From Enterobacter sp. Bisph1 (GTDB lineage Bacteria; Pseudomonadota; Gammaproteobacteria; Enterobacterales; Enterobacteriaceae): a DNA stretch of 64,000 nucleotides. This document shows positions 9,257 through 19,954 of this stretch, one piece after another. A model generated the notes under the pieces. That model had not been told where the DNA came from. It searched no databases and saw only the letters and a program-made list of their open reading frames with translations. Position numbers and translations under genes: made by a program. The DNA is taken from positions 1-64,000 of the forward strand of contig NZ_JXAG01000035.1 in NCBI RefSeq assembly GCF_000814905.1. Direction: 5' to 3'. How positions within the stretch are numbered: position 1 is the stretch's first letter; each line of letters begins with the position of its first letter.

Positions 9257-11059
9257 ATGTTAAAACGCCTTTTTTCGCCGATCTCGCTGGTTAACCAACT
9301 GGCGTTATTGATGCTGCTGTCGACGGTGATCGGCGTAACGGGCATGGCAATTTCCGGCTGGCTGGTGCATGGCATTCAGGGCAGTGCCCATGCCATTAAC
9401 AAAGCCGGTTCACTGCGGATGCAGAGCTATCGCCTGCTGTCGGCTATTCCGCTCGACGCTCACGAGCAGTATCTGCTGGATGAAATGGAGTATACGGCGT
9501 TCAGCACGGATCTGGCGCAGGCTGCCACCCGTGACGGCCAGCAAGCACAGCTCAACGCGCTGCAAAACTACTGGCACACCGAGGTAATTCCGGCGATAAA
9601 AAATGCCCATCAACCGGCTGAAGTGGCCGACACCATCGCTATTTTCGTCGGGCGCATCGACAATCTGGTGACCTCTTTTGACCGCAGCACTGAATACCGC
9701 ATTGAACAGGTGGTCATCATGCAGCGCTCAATGGTCATTGTGATGGGCCTGTTGTTGCTGTTTGCCGTGGTGTGGTTGCGGGCTCGTCTACTCCGTCCGT
9801 GGCAGCAGTTATTAAGCATGGCGCGCGCCGTCAGCCAACGTGATTTCACCCAGCGCGCGCAGATTAATGGCCGTAATGAGATGGCAACCCTTGGCGAGGC
9901 GCTAAATAATATGTCTGCTGAACTGGGTGAAAGCTACGCAGTGCTTGAACAACGGGTGCAGGAGAAGACCGCCGGGCTTGAGCAAAAAAACCAGATCCTC
10001 TCCTTTTTATGGCAGGCCAACCACCGGCTGCATTCGCGTATCCCGATGTGCGAACGTCTTTCCCCGGTGCTTAACGGTTTAAAGAATTTAACCCTGCTGC
10101 ATGATATCGAGCTACGGGTTTACGATCTGGAAGATGAAGAAAATCATCAGGATTTTAGCTGCCAGTCCGATCTCAGCTGTGATGACAAAGGCTGCCATTT
10201 ATGCCCACGCAACGGCATCCTAAACGAATCTACCGCGGGCGGCACCACGCTGAAATGGCGGCTGGCGGATGCGCATATGCAGTACGGTTTGCTGTTAGCG
10301 AAACTGCCGCCGGGACGCCATTTGAGCCACGACCAGCAGCAGTTGGTGGATACGCTGGTCGAGCAGATCACTGCCACCCTTGCGCTGGACAGGCATCAGG
10401 ATCGCCAGCAGCAGTTGATGGTGATGGAAGAGCGCGCCACGATTGCCCGCGAACTGCACGACTCTATCGCCCAGTCCCTCTCCTGTATGAAAATGCAGGT
10501 CAGCTGCCTGCAAATGCAGGGCGATGCGTTGCCGCCAAATAGCCAGCAATTGCTCGGGCAGATCCGCAATGAGCTGAATACCTCATGGGCACAGCTGCGT
10601 GAACTGCTTACCACGTTTCGTTTACAACTGACCGAACCAGGGCTGCGTCCGGCGCTGGAGTCCAGTTGCCAGGAGTACAGCGGCCGTTTCGGTTTTCAGG
10701 TGCGTCTGGATTACCAGCTTCCTCCTCGGCTGGTGCCTGCGCATCAGGCGATTCACCTGTTGCAAATCGCCCGCGAGGCGCTAAGCAATGCATTAAAACA
10801 CTCCGGCGCTACCGCGGTCAGCGTCGCAGTGCACCAGCAGGAAAAGCGGGTTATTTTGCGCGTCGCCGATAACGGCTGCGGCATCCCGGGGAATGCTGAA
10901 AGGACCAACCATTATGGATTGATAATTATGCGTGACCGCGCGCAAAGCCTGCGCGGCGATTGCCTGGTTCGTCCCGGAGCATCGGGCGGTACCGAGGTCG
11001 TCGTTACGTTTATCCCAGAGACATTTGTCTCATCCATGCAAGGAGATACCCATGAGTAA
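9257..11059 (+). CDS. narX: Nitrate/nitrite sensor histidine kinase
   Basis: Inner-membrane sensor that phosphorylates NarL (and NarP) in response to nitrate. Domains in order: first membrane helix (~15-37); periplasmic four-helix sensor containing the P-box [19 protein letters not shown]; second helix (~155-175); HAMP; a central module with a Cys cluster (CDDKGCHLC); and a HisKA_3 kinase with phosphoacceptor His401 in [12 protein letters not shown], then an HATPase domain with DNGCGIPGN. The protein has 600 residues; E. coli NarX has 598. narL starts inside its last codons (8-base overlap). Confidence 0.97.
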   Translation: MLKRLFSPISLVNQLALLMLLSTVIGVTGMAISGWLVHGIQGSAHAINKAGSLRMQSYRLLSAIPLDAHEQYLLDEMEYTAFSTDLAQAATRDGQQAQLNALQNYWHTEVIPAIKNAHQPAEVADTIAIFVGRIDNLVTSFDRSTEYRIEQVVIMQRSMVIVMGLLLLFAVVWLRARLLRPWQQLLSMARAVSQRDFTQRAQINGRNEMATLGEALNNMSAELGESYAVLEQRVQEKTAGLEQKNQILSFLWQANHRLHSRIPMCERLSPVLNGLKNLTLLHDIELRVYDLEDEENHQDFSCQSDLSCDDKGCHLCPRNGILNESTAGGTTLKWRLADAHMQYGLLLAKLPPGRHLSHDQQQLVDTLVEQITATLALDRHQDRQQQLMVMEERATIARELHDSIAQSLSCMKMQVSCLQMQGDALPPNSQQLLGQIRNELNTSWAQLRELLTTFRLQLTEPGLRPALESSCQEYSGRFGFQVRLDYQLPPRLVPAHQAIHLLQIAREALSNALKHSGATAVSVAVHQQEKRVILRVADNGCGIPGNAERTNHYGLIIMRDRAQSLRGDCLVRPGASGGTEVVVTFIPETFVSSMQGDTHE

Positions 11060-11702
11060 TCAGGATCCGGCAACCATTCTGCTGATCGACGACCATCCAA
11101 TGCTGCGCACCGGCGTGAAGCAGTTGATTAGCATGGCCCACGATATCACCGTGGTCGGCGAAGCCAGCAACGGGGAGCAAGGCATTGAACTGGCGGAAGC
11201 GCTGGACCCGGATCTGATTTTGCTGGATCTGAATATGCCGGGGATGAACGGGCTGGAGACGTTGGATAAACTGCGTGAAAAGAGCCTCTCCGGGCGGGTG
11301 GTTGTGTTTAGCGTTTCTAACCATGAAGAAGATGTGGTCACCGCGCTGAAACGCGGCGCGGACGGCTACCTGCTGAAGGATATGGAGCCGGAAGATCTGC
11401 TCAAAGCGCTGCAGCAGGCCGCCGCCGGGGAAATGGTGCTTTCCGAAGCCCTTACCCCGGTACTGGCCGCAAGCCTGCGCGCTAACCGCGCCACTACCGA
11501 TCGCGATATCACGCAGCTGACGCCGCGCGAACGCGACATTCTCAAGCTGATTGCCCAGGGGTTGCCGAACAAAATGATCGCCCGCCGGCTGGATATCACC
11601 GAAAGCACGGTGAAAGTGCACGTTAAGCATATGCTGAAGAAAATGAAGCTTAAATCCCGCGTCGAAGCCGCCGTCTGGGTACATCAGGAACGCATTTTCT
11701 AA
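11052..11702 (+). CDS. narL: Nitrate/nitrite response regulator
   Basis: Cytoplasmic response regulator that binds TACYNMT heptamers when phosphorylated. It activates narGHJI and narK and represses alternative electron-acceptor genes. The ATG at 11052 follows AAGGAGAT and gives 216 residues, the E. coli length; a longer frame exists upstream inside narX and is not the start. The receiver domain carries the Asp12-Asp13 acidic pair and phosphoacceptor Asp59 ([10 protein letters not shown]). The C-terminal LuxR-type helix-turn-helix ([20 protein letters not shown]) is intact. The stop codon overlaps that of convergent ychO by about 3 bases. Confidence 0.97.
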   Translation: MSNQDPATILLIDDHPMLRTGVKQLISMAHDITVVGEASNGEQGIELAEALDPDLILLDLNMPGMNGLETLDKLREKSLSGRVVVFSVSNHEEDVVTALKRGADGYLLKDMEPEDLLKALQQAAAGEMVLSEALTPVLAASLRANRATTDRDITQLTPRERDILKLIAQGLPNKMIARRLDITESTVKVHVKHMLKKMKLKSRVEAAVWVHQERIF

Positions 11703-13102
11703 GGCAACGAGGCTGGCAGCGACCAGCCCGGCTGGCTGTAATCGGCTGGCGGAACCACCGGCTCCGTCAGCTTCAGTTCGATGGTATTTGATTCAACACG
11801 CTGCCCTTTTTCATCTTCTACCAGCGCCGACAGCGTCCAGCTGTTTGTTGCTCCCTCATCGCTATTCCAGCGCGGCATAATTAGCGTCCAGCCTTCGCTA
11901 CTGCGTCCGTTGGCAGGCGGCGTCAGGCTTAATGCCTGCGTATCGCCCTGCCAGGTTATTGAACGCACGCCGTGGATGCTGTTAATTTGCAGCTTCAGCG
12001 CCACCGTCTCGCCGGGCTGTAAATCCCACGGCGGTGTGGCAAGGAATACCGACAACGTTTTACGCTGACGATGCTCAAACACCGGCGCGTTGTTGCGCGT
12101 CGGGCTGTCATAACGGCTACCGCGCAGCGAGCGGCTCCCGGCCACTTCACTGGCGGAGAGCTGTTTTGCCAGCGGTACGCCAAAGCGATAATTCAATTTC
12201 AGGCCTAAATCGTTTTGACTGACGCCGTTTTCCCCCTGCTTATGTTCGGCGGTCAAGGTCACCAGCGGCACGGGTGTATAATTCACCCCCAGCTTAACGG
12301 CCACAGGATTGCGATAACCGGTACCGGTATCAAACAGATCAACGCTGTCACCAAAATATTGCTCGACGCTGACGCTGGTATTGAGCTGCTGATAAAAAGG
12401 TAAGCGCGCCTGCGCCGTAACATCATAGCCCCGCGCCATGCGCTGCTGCAGCGTCGCGTTTTGGTACTCCCAGCTATTTACCGGCTGATAGTAGTTAGCG
12501 GAAAAGCGCAGATATTCGCCCCAGGCTTCTGCTCCCAATCCGGCGCGACCGAGGTTTTCCTCTACTAAATTGTCGTAAAAGGTGTTGTAACCCAGCAGCC
12601 AGTCACCGGCCACCCAACGCTGACCTACCCCCACGTTCCCCACCAGTCCGGCATCCTGCTGTGTTAAGCCAAGCTGGCTCCAGGTCAGATAGTGATGATT
12701 GTCCTGCAGCGGGACAAACCAGTCGCCATGACTGCCGGTAAATCCGCCCTCGTTGTCCACTTTCAGATCGACCGTGGCGCTGCCCCACGGCGAGAGCCAG
12801 GATTCAACGTGCTGATTCACTTCTTCACTCACCACATCCCGCAGCTTGCCAAAGGCAAACTGTCGCGCCTGCTGACCGGCCGTCAGGCCATTATCGGTCA
12901 TGCTGGCCTCGCCAAAGGCTTTCGCCATCTCAGCAAAATGCTTCTCCTGCGCGCCCGTTTCCGCGGCCATACCGAGATCCGGTAGACCGTCACCGTCATT
13001 ATCGAAGGGGTTTTCCGCTTGCTGAACGAAGCTGTTTTGCCGGGCACCGGCGACGCCGCTGACCAGTGACAACAGCAGGAGGGTGAGAAGAGAATAATTC
13101 AT
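11699..13102 (-). CDS. ychO: Invasin/intimin-like outer-membrane protein YchO
   Basis: The start at 13102 gives 467 residues with a hydrophobic signal peptide ([16 protein letters not shown]). The frame stays open another 208 codons upstream, but that extension overlaps a convincing opposite-strand gene. After the signal the sequence follows E. coli Ych[16 protein letters not shown], an inverse-autotransporter beta-domain (WLSPWG...WFVPLQDN, the SQLGLTQQD region, VGVGQRW) to about residue 330, then an Ig-like tail. Probably an outer-membrane barrel; the adhesive role is only inferred from the family. Convergent with narL. Confidence 0.9.
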   Translation of the reverse strand: MNYSLLTLLLLSLVSGVAGARQNSFVQQAENPFDNDGDGLPDLGMAAETGAQEKHFAEMAKAFGEASMTDNGLTAGQQARQFAFGKLRDVVSEEVNQHVESWLSPWGSATVDLKVDNEGGFTGSHGDWFVPLQDNHHYLTWSQLGLTQQDAGLVGNVGVGQRWVAGDWLLGYNTFYDNLVEENLGRAGLGAEAWGEYLRFSANYYQPVNSWEYQNATLQQRMARGYDVTAQARLPFYQQLNTSVSVEQYFGDSVDLFDTGTGYRNPVAVKLGVNYTPVPLVTLTAEHKQGENGVSQNDLGLKLNYRFGVPLAKQLSASEVAGSRSLRGSRYDSPTRNNAPVFEHRQRKTLSVFLATPPWDLQPGETVALKLQINSIHGVRSITWQGDTQALSLTPPANGRSSEGWTLIMPRWNSDEGATNSWTLSALVEDEKGQRVESNTIELKLTEPVVPPADYSQPGWSLPASLP

Positions 13103-13219
13103 ACTGTTAAGTTTAACGGTTTTACCTGCCCTTAACAGCGATAGACAAAATATCAGGAAAAACCTTATCCCTGCCCCGCGCTGCACTACAGTTAATGCAC
13201 TACACAGCGGAGCGTCCTT

Positions 13220-13768
13220 ATGAACATAACGTACAAACTTTTTGCGAGTGCGATGTTGTTTTACGCCGCGCAAAGCGGCGCGAACGCGCTTTTTACCCTG
13301 CAATCCCCGGCTTTTTCCGATAACGCATTGATGGAGAAAAAATTCGCCGGTAACGCCAGCAATAACCCGAACTGCACCGGTGAAAATTTGTCGCCTTCGC
13401 TGGTGTGGAACAATCCCCCTGCCGAAACAAAAAGCTTCGCGCTGGTGGTTCACGATCCCGAAGGCGCAAACGGGCTTGGGGTGACGCACCTGGTGGCTTA
13501 CAACATTCCCCCGTCGGCAACCGGCTTCGGGCAAAACGATCTGCGCGACGGTAAAGGCTTTACCGGCGGGAAAAACACGCCGGGGAATTTTCGCTGGCAC
13601 GGCCCTTGCCCACCGCCGGGCAGCGGCGCGCATCACTATACTTTTACGCTGATTGCTACCTCCCTGCCGCCCACGCTTCCCGAGGGGCTGACGCGTGATG
13701 ATCTGTTCGCCAAACTGAAAGGCCATACCCTTGCCGCCGCCGGGCTGATTGGCCGCTTTGGTCAGTAA
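13220..13768 (+). CDS. Secreted PEBP-family protein (YbhB/YbcL type)
   Basis: A 182-residue protein with a signal peptide (cleavage predicted after about residue 23, in SGANA) and the phosphatidylethanolamine-binding-protein fold signatures: HDPEGANGLGVTHLVAYN and WHGPCPPPGSGAHHY. Bacterial relatives include E. coli YbhB (cytoplasmic) and YbcL (periplasmic); the signal peptide makes this one YbcL-like. The ligand is unknown. It is transcribed divergently from ychO, with a GGAG-type ribosome site before the ATG. In E. coli K-12 I do not recall a PEBP gene between ychO and ychN, so it looks like a lineage-specific insertion. Confidence 0.88.
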   Translation: MNITYKLFASAMLFYAAQSGANALFTLQSPAFSDNALMEKKFAGNASNNPNCTGENLSPSLVWNNPPAETKSFALVVHDPEGANGLGVTHLVAYNIPPSATGFGQNDLRDGKGFTGGKNTPGNFRWHGPCPPPGSGAHHYTFTLIATSLPPTLPEGLTRDDLFAKLKGHTLAAAGLIGRFGQ

Positions 13769-13844
13769 TTATTACGCCATCGCTTTCGCCCGACGCAACG
13801 GCGCAGTAGCATAGACGGCACCACTTTTTATCCAAGGAATGAAG

Positions 13845-14198
13845 ATGCAAAAGGTAGTCATTATCGCTAACGGCGCAGCTTACGGCAGCGAATCGCTGTT
13901 TAACAGTTTGCGGTTGGCCATTGCCCTGCGCGAGCAGGCGGGTGAAATTGACCTGCGGTTGTTTTTAATGTCCGACGCGGTTACCGCTGGGCTGCGCGGG
14001 CAGAAACCCGCCGAGGGCTACAACATTCAGCAAATGCTGGAGATTCTTACCGCGCAAAACGTGGCGGTGAAATTGTGTAAAACCTGCACCGACGGGCGCG
14101 GCATTAGCGCGCTGCCGCTAATTGACGGTGTCGAAATCGGTACGCTTGTTGAACTGGCGCAGTGGACGCTGGCAGCGGATAAAGTATTAACTTTCTAA
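13845..14198 (+). CDS. ychN: DsrE-like protein YchN
   Basis: Small cytoplasmic protein of the DsrE/sulfur-relay fold; E. coli YchN is a hexamer of unproven function. I chose the second ATG (13845, MQKVVIIANGAAYGSE), which has AAGGA at suitable spacing and gives 117 residues, equal to E. coli; an ATG two codons upstream is also possible. The conserved Cys pair LCKTCTDGRGI typical of the subfamily is present near residues 77-80. It probably forms its own transcription unit. Confidence 0.93.
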   Translation: MQKVVIIANGAAYGSESLFNSLRLAIALREQAGEIDLRLFLMSDAVTAGLRGQKPAEGYNIQQMLEILTAQNVAVKLCKTCTDGRGISALPLIDGVEIGTLVELAQWTLAADKVLTF

Positions 14199-14245
14199 TA
14201 TTGCGGCGAACGTAATATATTTTTCTTATGGGCGGCGTTACGTCG

Positions 14246-14273
14246 TCAAGTTTACCTGCGGTGTTGCCGATAG
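14246..14273 (+). promoter_or_regulatory. Possible sigma-28 (FliA) promoter upstream of the chemoreceptor gene
   Basis: TCAAGTTT is followed after 12 bases by GCCGATAG. The FliA consensus is TAAAGTTT-N11-GCCGATAA, so the match is good but the spacer is one base long. It lies 33 bp upstream of the chemoreceptor start at 14306, where a motility-class promoter would be expected. Confidence 0.5.
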
Positions 14274-14305
14274 CACTTAAAGACAACACAGCAGGTACTA
14301 TAATT

Positions 14306-16090
14306 ATGTTCAGATCGATCAAGTCCCGTATTATCGCAGCAACAGCGGGGTGTCTCGCCAGCGCATTACTGCTTAACACCGTTATTAACTATCAGGTTAC
14401 CAGCCACCACAGCCAGCAAACTCAGCAGGATATTCTGTCCAGTACCAGTGCCAGCCACAGTATTGCGATTGCCGACTGGGTCTCTTCAAAAATGACAATG
14501 ATTGCCTCGCTGCAAAGCGTGGCATTAACCGACGATCCAATACCGGTTTTCGCGCAGATCGCCCGCGCCGGGGGATTTATCAACGTTTACGCGGGCTATG
14601 CCACTAAAACAGCGAAATTCTCCGATCCGGGCGGCGTGCCGCCCGATTATGACCCGACCATTCGCCCGTGGTATCAGCAAGTGGTGAAGGCCGATGCGCC
14701 GGTGGTTACCGCACCTTACGTTGACGCCAGCACCGGTGCGCTGGTGGTAACATTCGCGGTTCCGGTCAAAGAGAACGGTACGCTGAAAGCGGTGGTCGCA
14801 GGCGACGTGTCGATGGATAGCGTTGTTGCCAACGTACGCGGTATCAGCCCCACGCCGAACAGTACCGGCATGCTGCTGGCGAGCGACGGTTCGGTGATCG
14901 CCTCCGCTAACGATAAATTAACCCTTAAGCCTTTTACCGACGTCATAAGCGGCGTCAGCTTTGACCAGCTGCGTGCCGGGAAACGGGTCGATGGCTATTA
15001 TGCCGGTGACGATAAAGCCTTGCTGGCGAGCCCGGTTAAAGGCACCAACTGGCTGCTGGCGGTGGCCCTTGATAGCGATGATTCTACCGCCGGGTTGCGC
15101 GCGCAGCTGCATGTCTCTGCCTTGTCTTTAGTGGTGTTAGTCGTCATTGCCGGAGCCGTAATGCAGTGGCTGGTGTCGACCATGCTGAAACGGCTACTGA
15201 CGGTGCGCGATGCAATGAACGCCATCAGTAGCGGCACCAACGATCTGTCCCAGCGTTTGCCGGTGGATGGTAATGACGAAGTGTCGCAGATAGCCCATGC
15301 TTTTAACGCGTTTAGCGACAAGCTGTCGGTGGTGATGGCGAAACTGCGCGACTCCAGCAGTTCGGTGCAGCTGGCGGCACAGGAGATTGCGGCGGGTAAC
15401 CAGGATCTCTCAGGTCGTACGGAACAGGCGGCTTCCAGTCTGCGCGGCACCGCCAGCGCCGTTGAGCAGATCACCGCTTCGGTGGCGCAATCAACGGACG
15501 CGGCGGCACAGGCTAACGATCAGGCGCATGCGGCTTCGCAGGCAGCCTCACGCGGCGGTCAGGTGGTGACGCAGGCGATTAATACCATGCAGTCGATTGA
15601 AGTGGCGTCGGCAAAAATCGGCGACATTACCAGCGTGATTGATGGCATTGCGTTCCAGACCAATATCCTGGCACTTAACGCCTCGGTGGAAGCCGCGCGC
15701 GCGGGCGAACAGGGCCGCGGTTTCGCGGTGGTCGCAGGTGAAGTGCGCAATCTGGCGAGCCGCAGCGCGCAGGCGGCGAAGGAGATCAAAACGCTGATCG
15801 ATTCGACCACCGAAAGCGTGGCGACCGGCTCCCGCTTCGTGCGGCTGGCGGGCGAGAGCATGACGGAGATCGTCGACAGCATCGACAGCGTGTCGGTGAT
15901 TATGCGCGAGATTACCGTCGCCACCAGCGAGCAGATGAAAGGTATCCAGGAAATCAACCATGCGGTGCTCGATCTTGACCGTATGGTGCAGCAAAACGCC
16001 GAGCTGGTGGTGGAATCCACCGCTGCCGCCGGAGCGCTGCGCTCGCAGGCGACGGAGCTTGCTGAAACCGCCGGTCATTTCCGCATTTAA
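14306..16090 (+). CDS. Methyl-accepting chemotaxis protein with a periplasmic Cache sensor
   Basis: A 594-residue transmembrane chemoreceptor; the ATG at 14306 (MFRSIKSRIIAATAG) gives a proper first membrane helix, unlike the earlier in-frame ATG. Domains: helix ~8-30; periplasmic double-Cache sensor ~35-270 (DPTIRPWYQQVV, a Cache signature for amino or organic acid ligands); second helix ~272-295; HAMP; and a cytoplasmic signalling hairpin with the conserved tip [20 protein letters not shown]. It ends HFRI without the CheR-docking pentapeptide, so it probably depends on other receptors for methylation. It sits between conserved ychN and chaC and looks like an added gene. The ligand cannot be told. 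Confidence 0.92.
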   Translation: MFRSIKSRIIAATAGCLASALLLNTVINYQVTSHHSQQTQQDILSSTSASHSIAIADWVSSKMTMIASLQSVALTDDPIPVFAQIARAGGFINVYAGYATKTAKFSDPGGVPPDYDPTIRPWYQQVVKADAPVVTAPYVDASTGALVVTFAVPVKENGTLKAVVAGDVSMDSVVANVRGISPTPNSTGMLLASDGSVIASANDKLTLKPFTDVISGVSFDQLRAGKRVDGYYAGDDKALLASPVKGTNWLLAVALDSDDSTAGLRAQLHVSALSLVVLVVIAGAVMQWLVSTMLKRLLTVRDAMNAISSGTNDLSQRLPVDGNDEVSQIAHAFNAFSDKLSVVMAKLRDSSSSVQLAAQEIAAGNQDLSGRTEQAASSLRGTASAVEQITASVAQSTDAAAQANDQAHAASQAASRGGQVVTQAINTMQSIEVASAKIGDITSVIDGIAFQTNILALNASVEAARAGEQGRGFAVVAGEVRNLASRSAQAAKEIKTLIDSTTESVATGSRFVRLAGESMTEIVDSIDSVSVIMREITVATSEQMKGIQEINHAVLDLDRMVQQNAELVVESTAAAGALRSQATELAETAGHFRI

Positions 16091-16302
16091 TTTTCTTTAG
16101 GCGCGTTTTAACCACGGTTTTACGCGCCGTCTTCTTACCCCGCCGCACAATGTCATTTTTGTTTAATCGTTACGTCATTAGTTGATCAAAATCAGCATTC
16201 TTCCCCCTGCCCTTTGGTGTTATGCAGTGAGTAAAGTGTGAACAATATCACTCTTAAGGACTCTTCCCGCACGGATCGCGTTGTTAAAAAACTACGGGGT
16301 TA

Positions 16303-16545
16303 ATGAAGATGGCGGTGGTAAAAGCAAGTCTGAAGTTATTTGGTGGCGATACGGTTGTGGTGCGTTGTTCGGAGAATTGTCATATTCATTTGATGAGCGA
16401 GAAACGCCAGGCGCAGACCGATATTCTGAGCGTACAGAATCGCGCAAGCGCCTATTTAGCGGTGCCATACAGCGGCGTGTGGAGCGTGCTGATCGATAGC
16501 CACAGCCAGTCGCTGGAGCACTCGATCAGCTACGTTGCCGCATAA
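16303..16545 (+). CDS. Small DUF1883-like protein
   Basis: An 80-residue protein (or 78 from the next ATG at 16309). The pattern VVVRCSENCHIHLMSE followed by AYLAVPYSGVWSVLIDS resembles DUF1883, a family of small beta-rich proteins of unknown function. No signal or membrane helix. It is flanked by a chemoreceptor gene upstream and chaC (convergent) downstream. Assignment to DUF1883 is from memory of the family pattern. Function unknown. Confidence 0.65.
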   Translation: MKMAVVKASLKLFGGDTVVVRCSENCHIHLMSEKRQAQTDILSVQNRASAYLAVPYSGVWSVLIDSHSQSLEHSISYVAA

Positions 16546-16551
16546 CGGCTC

Positions 16552-17250
16552 TTAGCAGGCAAAACCAGGCTGCAGATCCGGGCCTGGTTTTTCACCTTCC
16601 AGCAGCAATCGCACTTTCCCCACCAGATCGTTTAAACAATCATCCTGCATACCGAGCTTAATCAGCTCCTGCTCCAGGGAGAAAAGGTATTGCGCATTGG
16701 TGCCAAGCGGCCCGCTGGCGGCGGCAATCAGCGGCGCGATGGTCTGCGCCCGCGTATCAGATTCATAAAGGGCATGGCGCGGATCCATGATAAACACCAG
16801 TGCATTAATGGACCGGCCATCGTCGAGGGTGAGTTTGCACCAGCTTGGCAGATAACACCCGGTGATCATTTCGCGTTTCCACAGCAGCGTCAGCTCATCA
16901 AATAAGCTCTCTTCCGCCAAACGATACGCCACGCCCGTAGTGCGACCGCCCTCTTTTAACGCCAGCATGCGTCCGGGTTGACATGTTGTGCCACGACCGG
17001 CGGTCAAGCGCAGGCAGAATGCCCGGTGCCAGCCCGTAAGCGTACCGGTACAGGATTCAACAAACTCCAGCGCCGGGTTCCACATCAGCGAACCGTAGCC
17101 AAAAATCCACACCGGGCCGTCATCGGGGCGACACGCCAGCGTCGCCGCAAGAGACGCCGCTCGCTGCTCCGCCGACCACAGCAGGGACTCTTCTATATCG
17201 CCAAAGGCCGTTTTACAATCCGCCGTTCGCAAGAAATCACGCGTTAACAT
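16552..17250 (-). CDS. chaC: Glutathione-specific gamma-glutamylcyclotransferase
   Basis: Cleaves glutathione to 5-oxoproline and Cys-Gly in the cytoplasm. The 232 residues follow E. coli ChaC nearly throughout. The GGCT substrate-binding loop FGYGSLMWNP is near residue 50, and the conserved acidic residue expected for catalysis lies in the GGRTTGVAYRLAEE region. The name comes from its place next to chaB and chaA; an earlier proposed role in cation transport is not supported by the family. It is on the minus strand with chaB upstream, about 170 bp apart. Confidence 0.94.
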   Translation of the reverse strand: MLTRDFLRTADCKTAFGDIEESLLWSAEQRAASLAATLACRPDDGPVWIFGYGSLMWNPALEFVESCTGTLTGWHRAFCLRLTAGRGTTCQPGRMLALKEGGRTTGVAYRLAEESLFDELTLLWKREMITGCYLPSWCKLTLDDGRSINALVFIMDPRHALYESDTRAQTIAPLIAAASGPLGTNAQYLFSLEQELIKLGMQDDCLNDLVGKVRLLLEGEKPGPDLQPGFAC

Positions 17251-17421
17251 CTTTTACCTCCGCCACTGCCTGCTTCCCTGCGACTGCTTTACTGCTGCCT
17301 TCCCGGCATATGCTGCTTTAAGCGCAGCTTAGTACGACCTTATGAGATTCACAGGCCGCTGGCAATAGCGTCAATCCATCGATTAAAGCTATAAATTACG
17401 AAAAGCCATAATTTCTCTGGG

Positions 17422-17652
17422 TTATTTCTTTTTATGCCACTTATCGTCGTCGCCTTTTTGATACTCATTTTTTACCGCTGCCCAGGCCACGCGATGCGCG
17501 GTCTCCTCGCGGCTGGCATCATCCCGGCGATCCTCTTTGTCCTTATATTGATCCCAGGCGCTGTTAAACGCCTCTTTATAAATTTCCTGCGCGTGCGCCG
17601 GCAGGACATGCTGCACGCTGTCGGGCAGATCGGATTTCGATTTATAAGGCAT
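17422..17652 (-). CDS. chaB: ChaB family protein
   Basis: A 76-residue, highly charged cytoplasmic protein almost identical to E. coli ChaB: MPYKSKSDLPDSVQHVLPAH, then AFNSAWDQYKDKEDRRD. It was described as a putative regulator of ChaA cation transport, without strong proof. It is divergent from chaA; the 273-bp spacer between them is AT-rich and must contain both promoters. Confidence 0.93.
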   Translation of the reverse strand: MPYKSKSDLPDSVQHVLPAHAQEIYKEAFNSAWDQYKDKEDRRDDASREETAHRVAWAAVKNEYQKGDDDKWHKKK

Positions 17653-17925
17653 CTTACGGCTCCTTTTGGCTTAAAGAAGTAAGCCTGGACGAGAAACGCC
17701 CGCTGTGCCAGCGCAAGGTAATTAATTATAAAACTGTAATTTATCTATATGTAAAACATCACGAAATAGCGTAAAACACAGAGTTTCAGCGAACTAATAA
17801 CAAAATGAAAAGATAACGGTAAAACTGGGTAAAAATCCCCACATAAATCGCAATCTTTGCTATTTTATAGCCGCTCTTTATATATAAATACCTCATATTC
17901 ACCTGCTCAATAATGGAACACCATA

Positions 17926-19026
17926 ATGACAACAACGCACGAGACGGTTAAAACCCGTCATAAGGAGTCTTCGCTTATTTTTCCGCTGTTAGCACTGGCC
18001 GTACTGCTGTTCTGGGGAGAATCGCAGTCGCTGCCGGTGGTGATTGGCATCAATGCCCTGGCGCTGGTGGGGATCCTGTTTAGCGCATTTAGCGTGGTGC
18101 GCCACGCGGACGTTTTAGCCCATCGACTGGGCGAGCCCTACGGTTCGCTGATCCTCAGCCTGTCGGTGGTTATTCTTGAAGTTAGTCTGATTTCGGCCTT
18201 AATGGCGACGGGCGATGCCGCGCCAACATTAATGCGCGACACGCTCTACTCGATCATCATGATCGTCACCGGCGGGCTGGTGGGTTTTTCGCTGTTACTT
18301 GGCGGGCGTAAGTTCGCGACCCAGTATATGAACCTGTTCGGCATTAAACAGTATTTGATAGCTCTGTTCCCGCTGGCGATCATTGTGTTGGTTTTCCCGA
18401 TGTCGCTGCCGGACGCCAATTTCACCATCGGTCAGTCGCTGCTGGTAGCGTTGATCTCCGCCGCCATGTATGGCGTCTTCCTGCTTATTCAGACCAAAAC
18501 CCACCAAAGCCTGTTTGTCTATGAACATGAAGATGAGGGCGACGATGACGATCCGCATCATGGTAAACCCTCCGCCCACGGCAATGTGTGGCATACGGCA
18601 TGGCTGATTGTGCATTTGATCGCGGTGATTGGCGTAACAAAAATGAATGCCCATCCGCTGGAGACATTGCTGACGGAAATGAACGCGCCGGTGGCCTTTA
18701 CCGGTTTCCTGGTGGCGTTACTGATTCTCTCGCCGGAAGGGCTGGGCGCGTTAAAAGCGGTGCTGAATAATCAGGTCCAACGGGCGATGAATCTGTTCTT
18801 CGGTTCGGTACTGGCCACTATCTCGCTGACGGTGCCGGTGGTGACATTGATTGCCTGGTTAACCGGCAATCGTCTGGTGTTTGGCCTCGAAGCGCCGGAA
18901 ATGATTGTGATGGTCGCCTCGCTGGCGCTGTGCCAGATATCCTTTTCGACCGGTCGTACCAATGTCCTTAACGGTGCGGCGCATCTGGCGCTGTTTGCGG
19001 CCTATCTGATGACCATATTTGCCTGA
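17926..19026 (+). CDS. chaA: Calcium(sodium, potassium)/proton antiporter ChaA
   Basis: Inner-membrane CaCA-family exchanger that expels Ca2+ or Na+ (and K+) in exchange for protons, mainly at alkaline pH. The 366 residues equal the E. coli protein. Eleven hydrophobic helices are visible. The two family repeats carry acidic motifs (SVVILEVSLISALMATGD and LILSPEGLGALKAV) and are separated by an acidic/His cytoplasmic loop (EHEDEGDDDDPHH, about residues 200-212) that may bind metal. A terminator follows the stop codon. Confidence 0.95.
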   Translation: MTTTHETVKTRHKESSLIFPLLALAVLLFWGESQSLPVVIGINALALVGILFSAFSVVRHADVLAHRLGEPYGSLILSLSVVILEVSLISALMATGDAAPTLMRDTLYSIIMIVTGGLVGFSLLLGGRKFATQYMNLFGIKQYLIALFPLAIIVLVFPMSLPDANFTIGQSLLVALISAAMYGVFLLIQTKTHQSLFVYEHEDEGDDDDPHHGKPSAHGNVWHTAWLIVHLIAVIGVTKMNAHPLETLLTEMNAPVAFTGFLVALLILSPEGLGALKAVLNNQVQRAMNLFFGSVLATISLTVPVVTLIAWLTGNRLVFGLEAPEMIVMVASLALCQISFSTGRTNVLNGAAHLALFAAYLMTIFA

Positions 19027-19034
19027 GCTGGCCT

Positions 19035-19062
19035 AAAAAAAACCCCGCAGCGCGGGGTTTGT
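19035..19062. terminator. Bidirectional terminator between chaA and kdsA
   Basis: A-run, CCCCGC-AG-CGCGGGG hairpin, T-rich end; it can serve both convergent genes. The two genes are only 40 bp apart. E. coli K-12 carries the ldr toxin repeats here; they are absent from this genome. Confidence 0.88.
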
Positions 19063-19066
19063 TTGC

Positions 19067-19927
<861 letters not shown>

Positions 19928-19954
19928 TTATCAAGTGTGAATCGGAACAAAACG

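Noticed and set aside
13103-13726. 208-codon upstream extension of ychO
   Set aside because: Overlaps the PEBP gene on the other strand and would bury the signal peptide; codon pattern is that of an antisense shadow.
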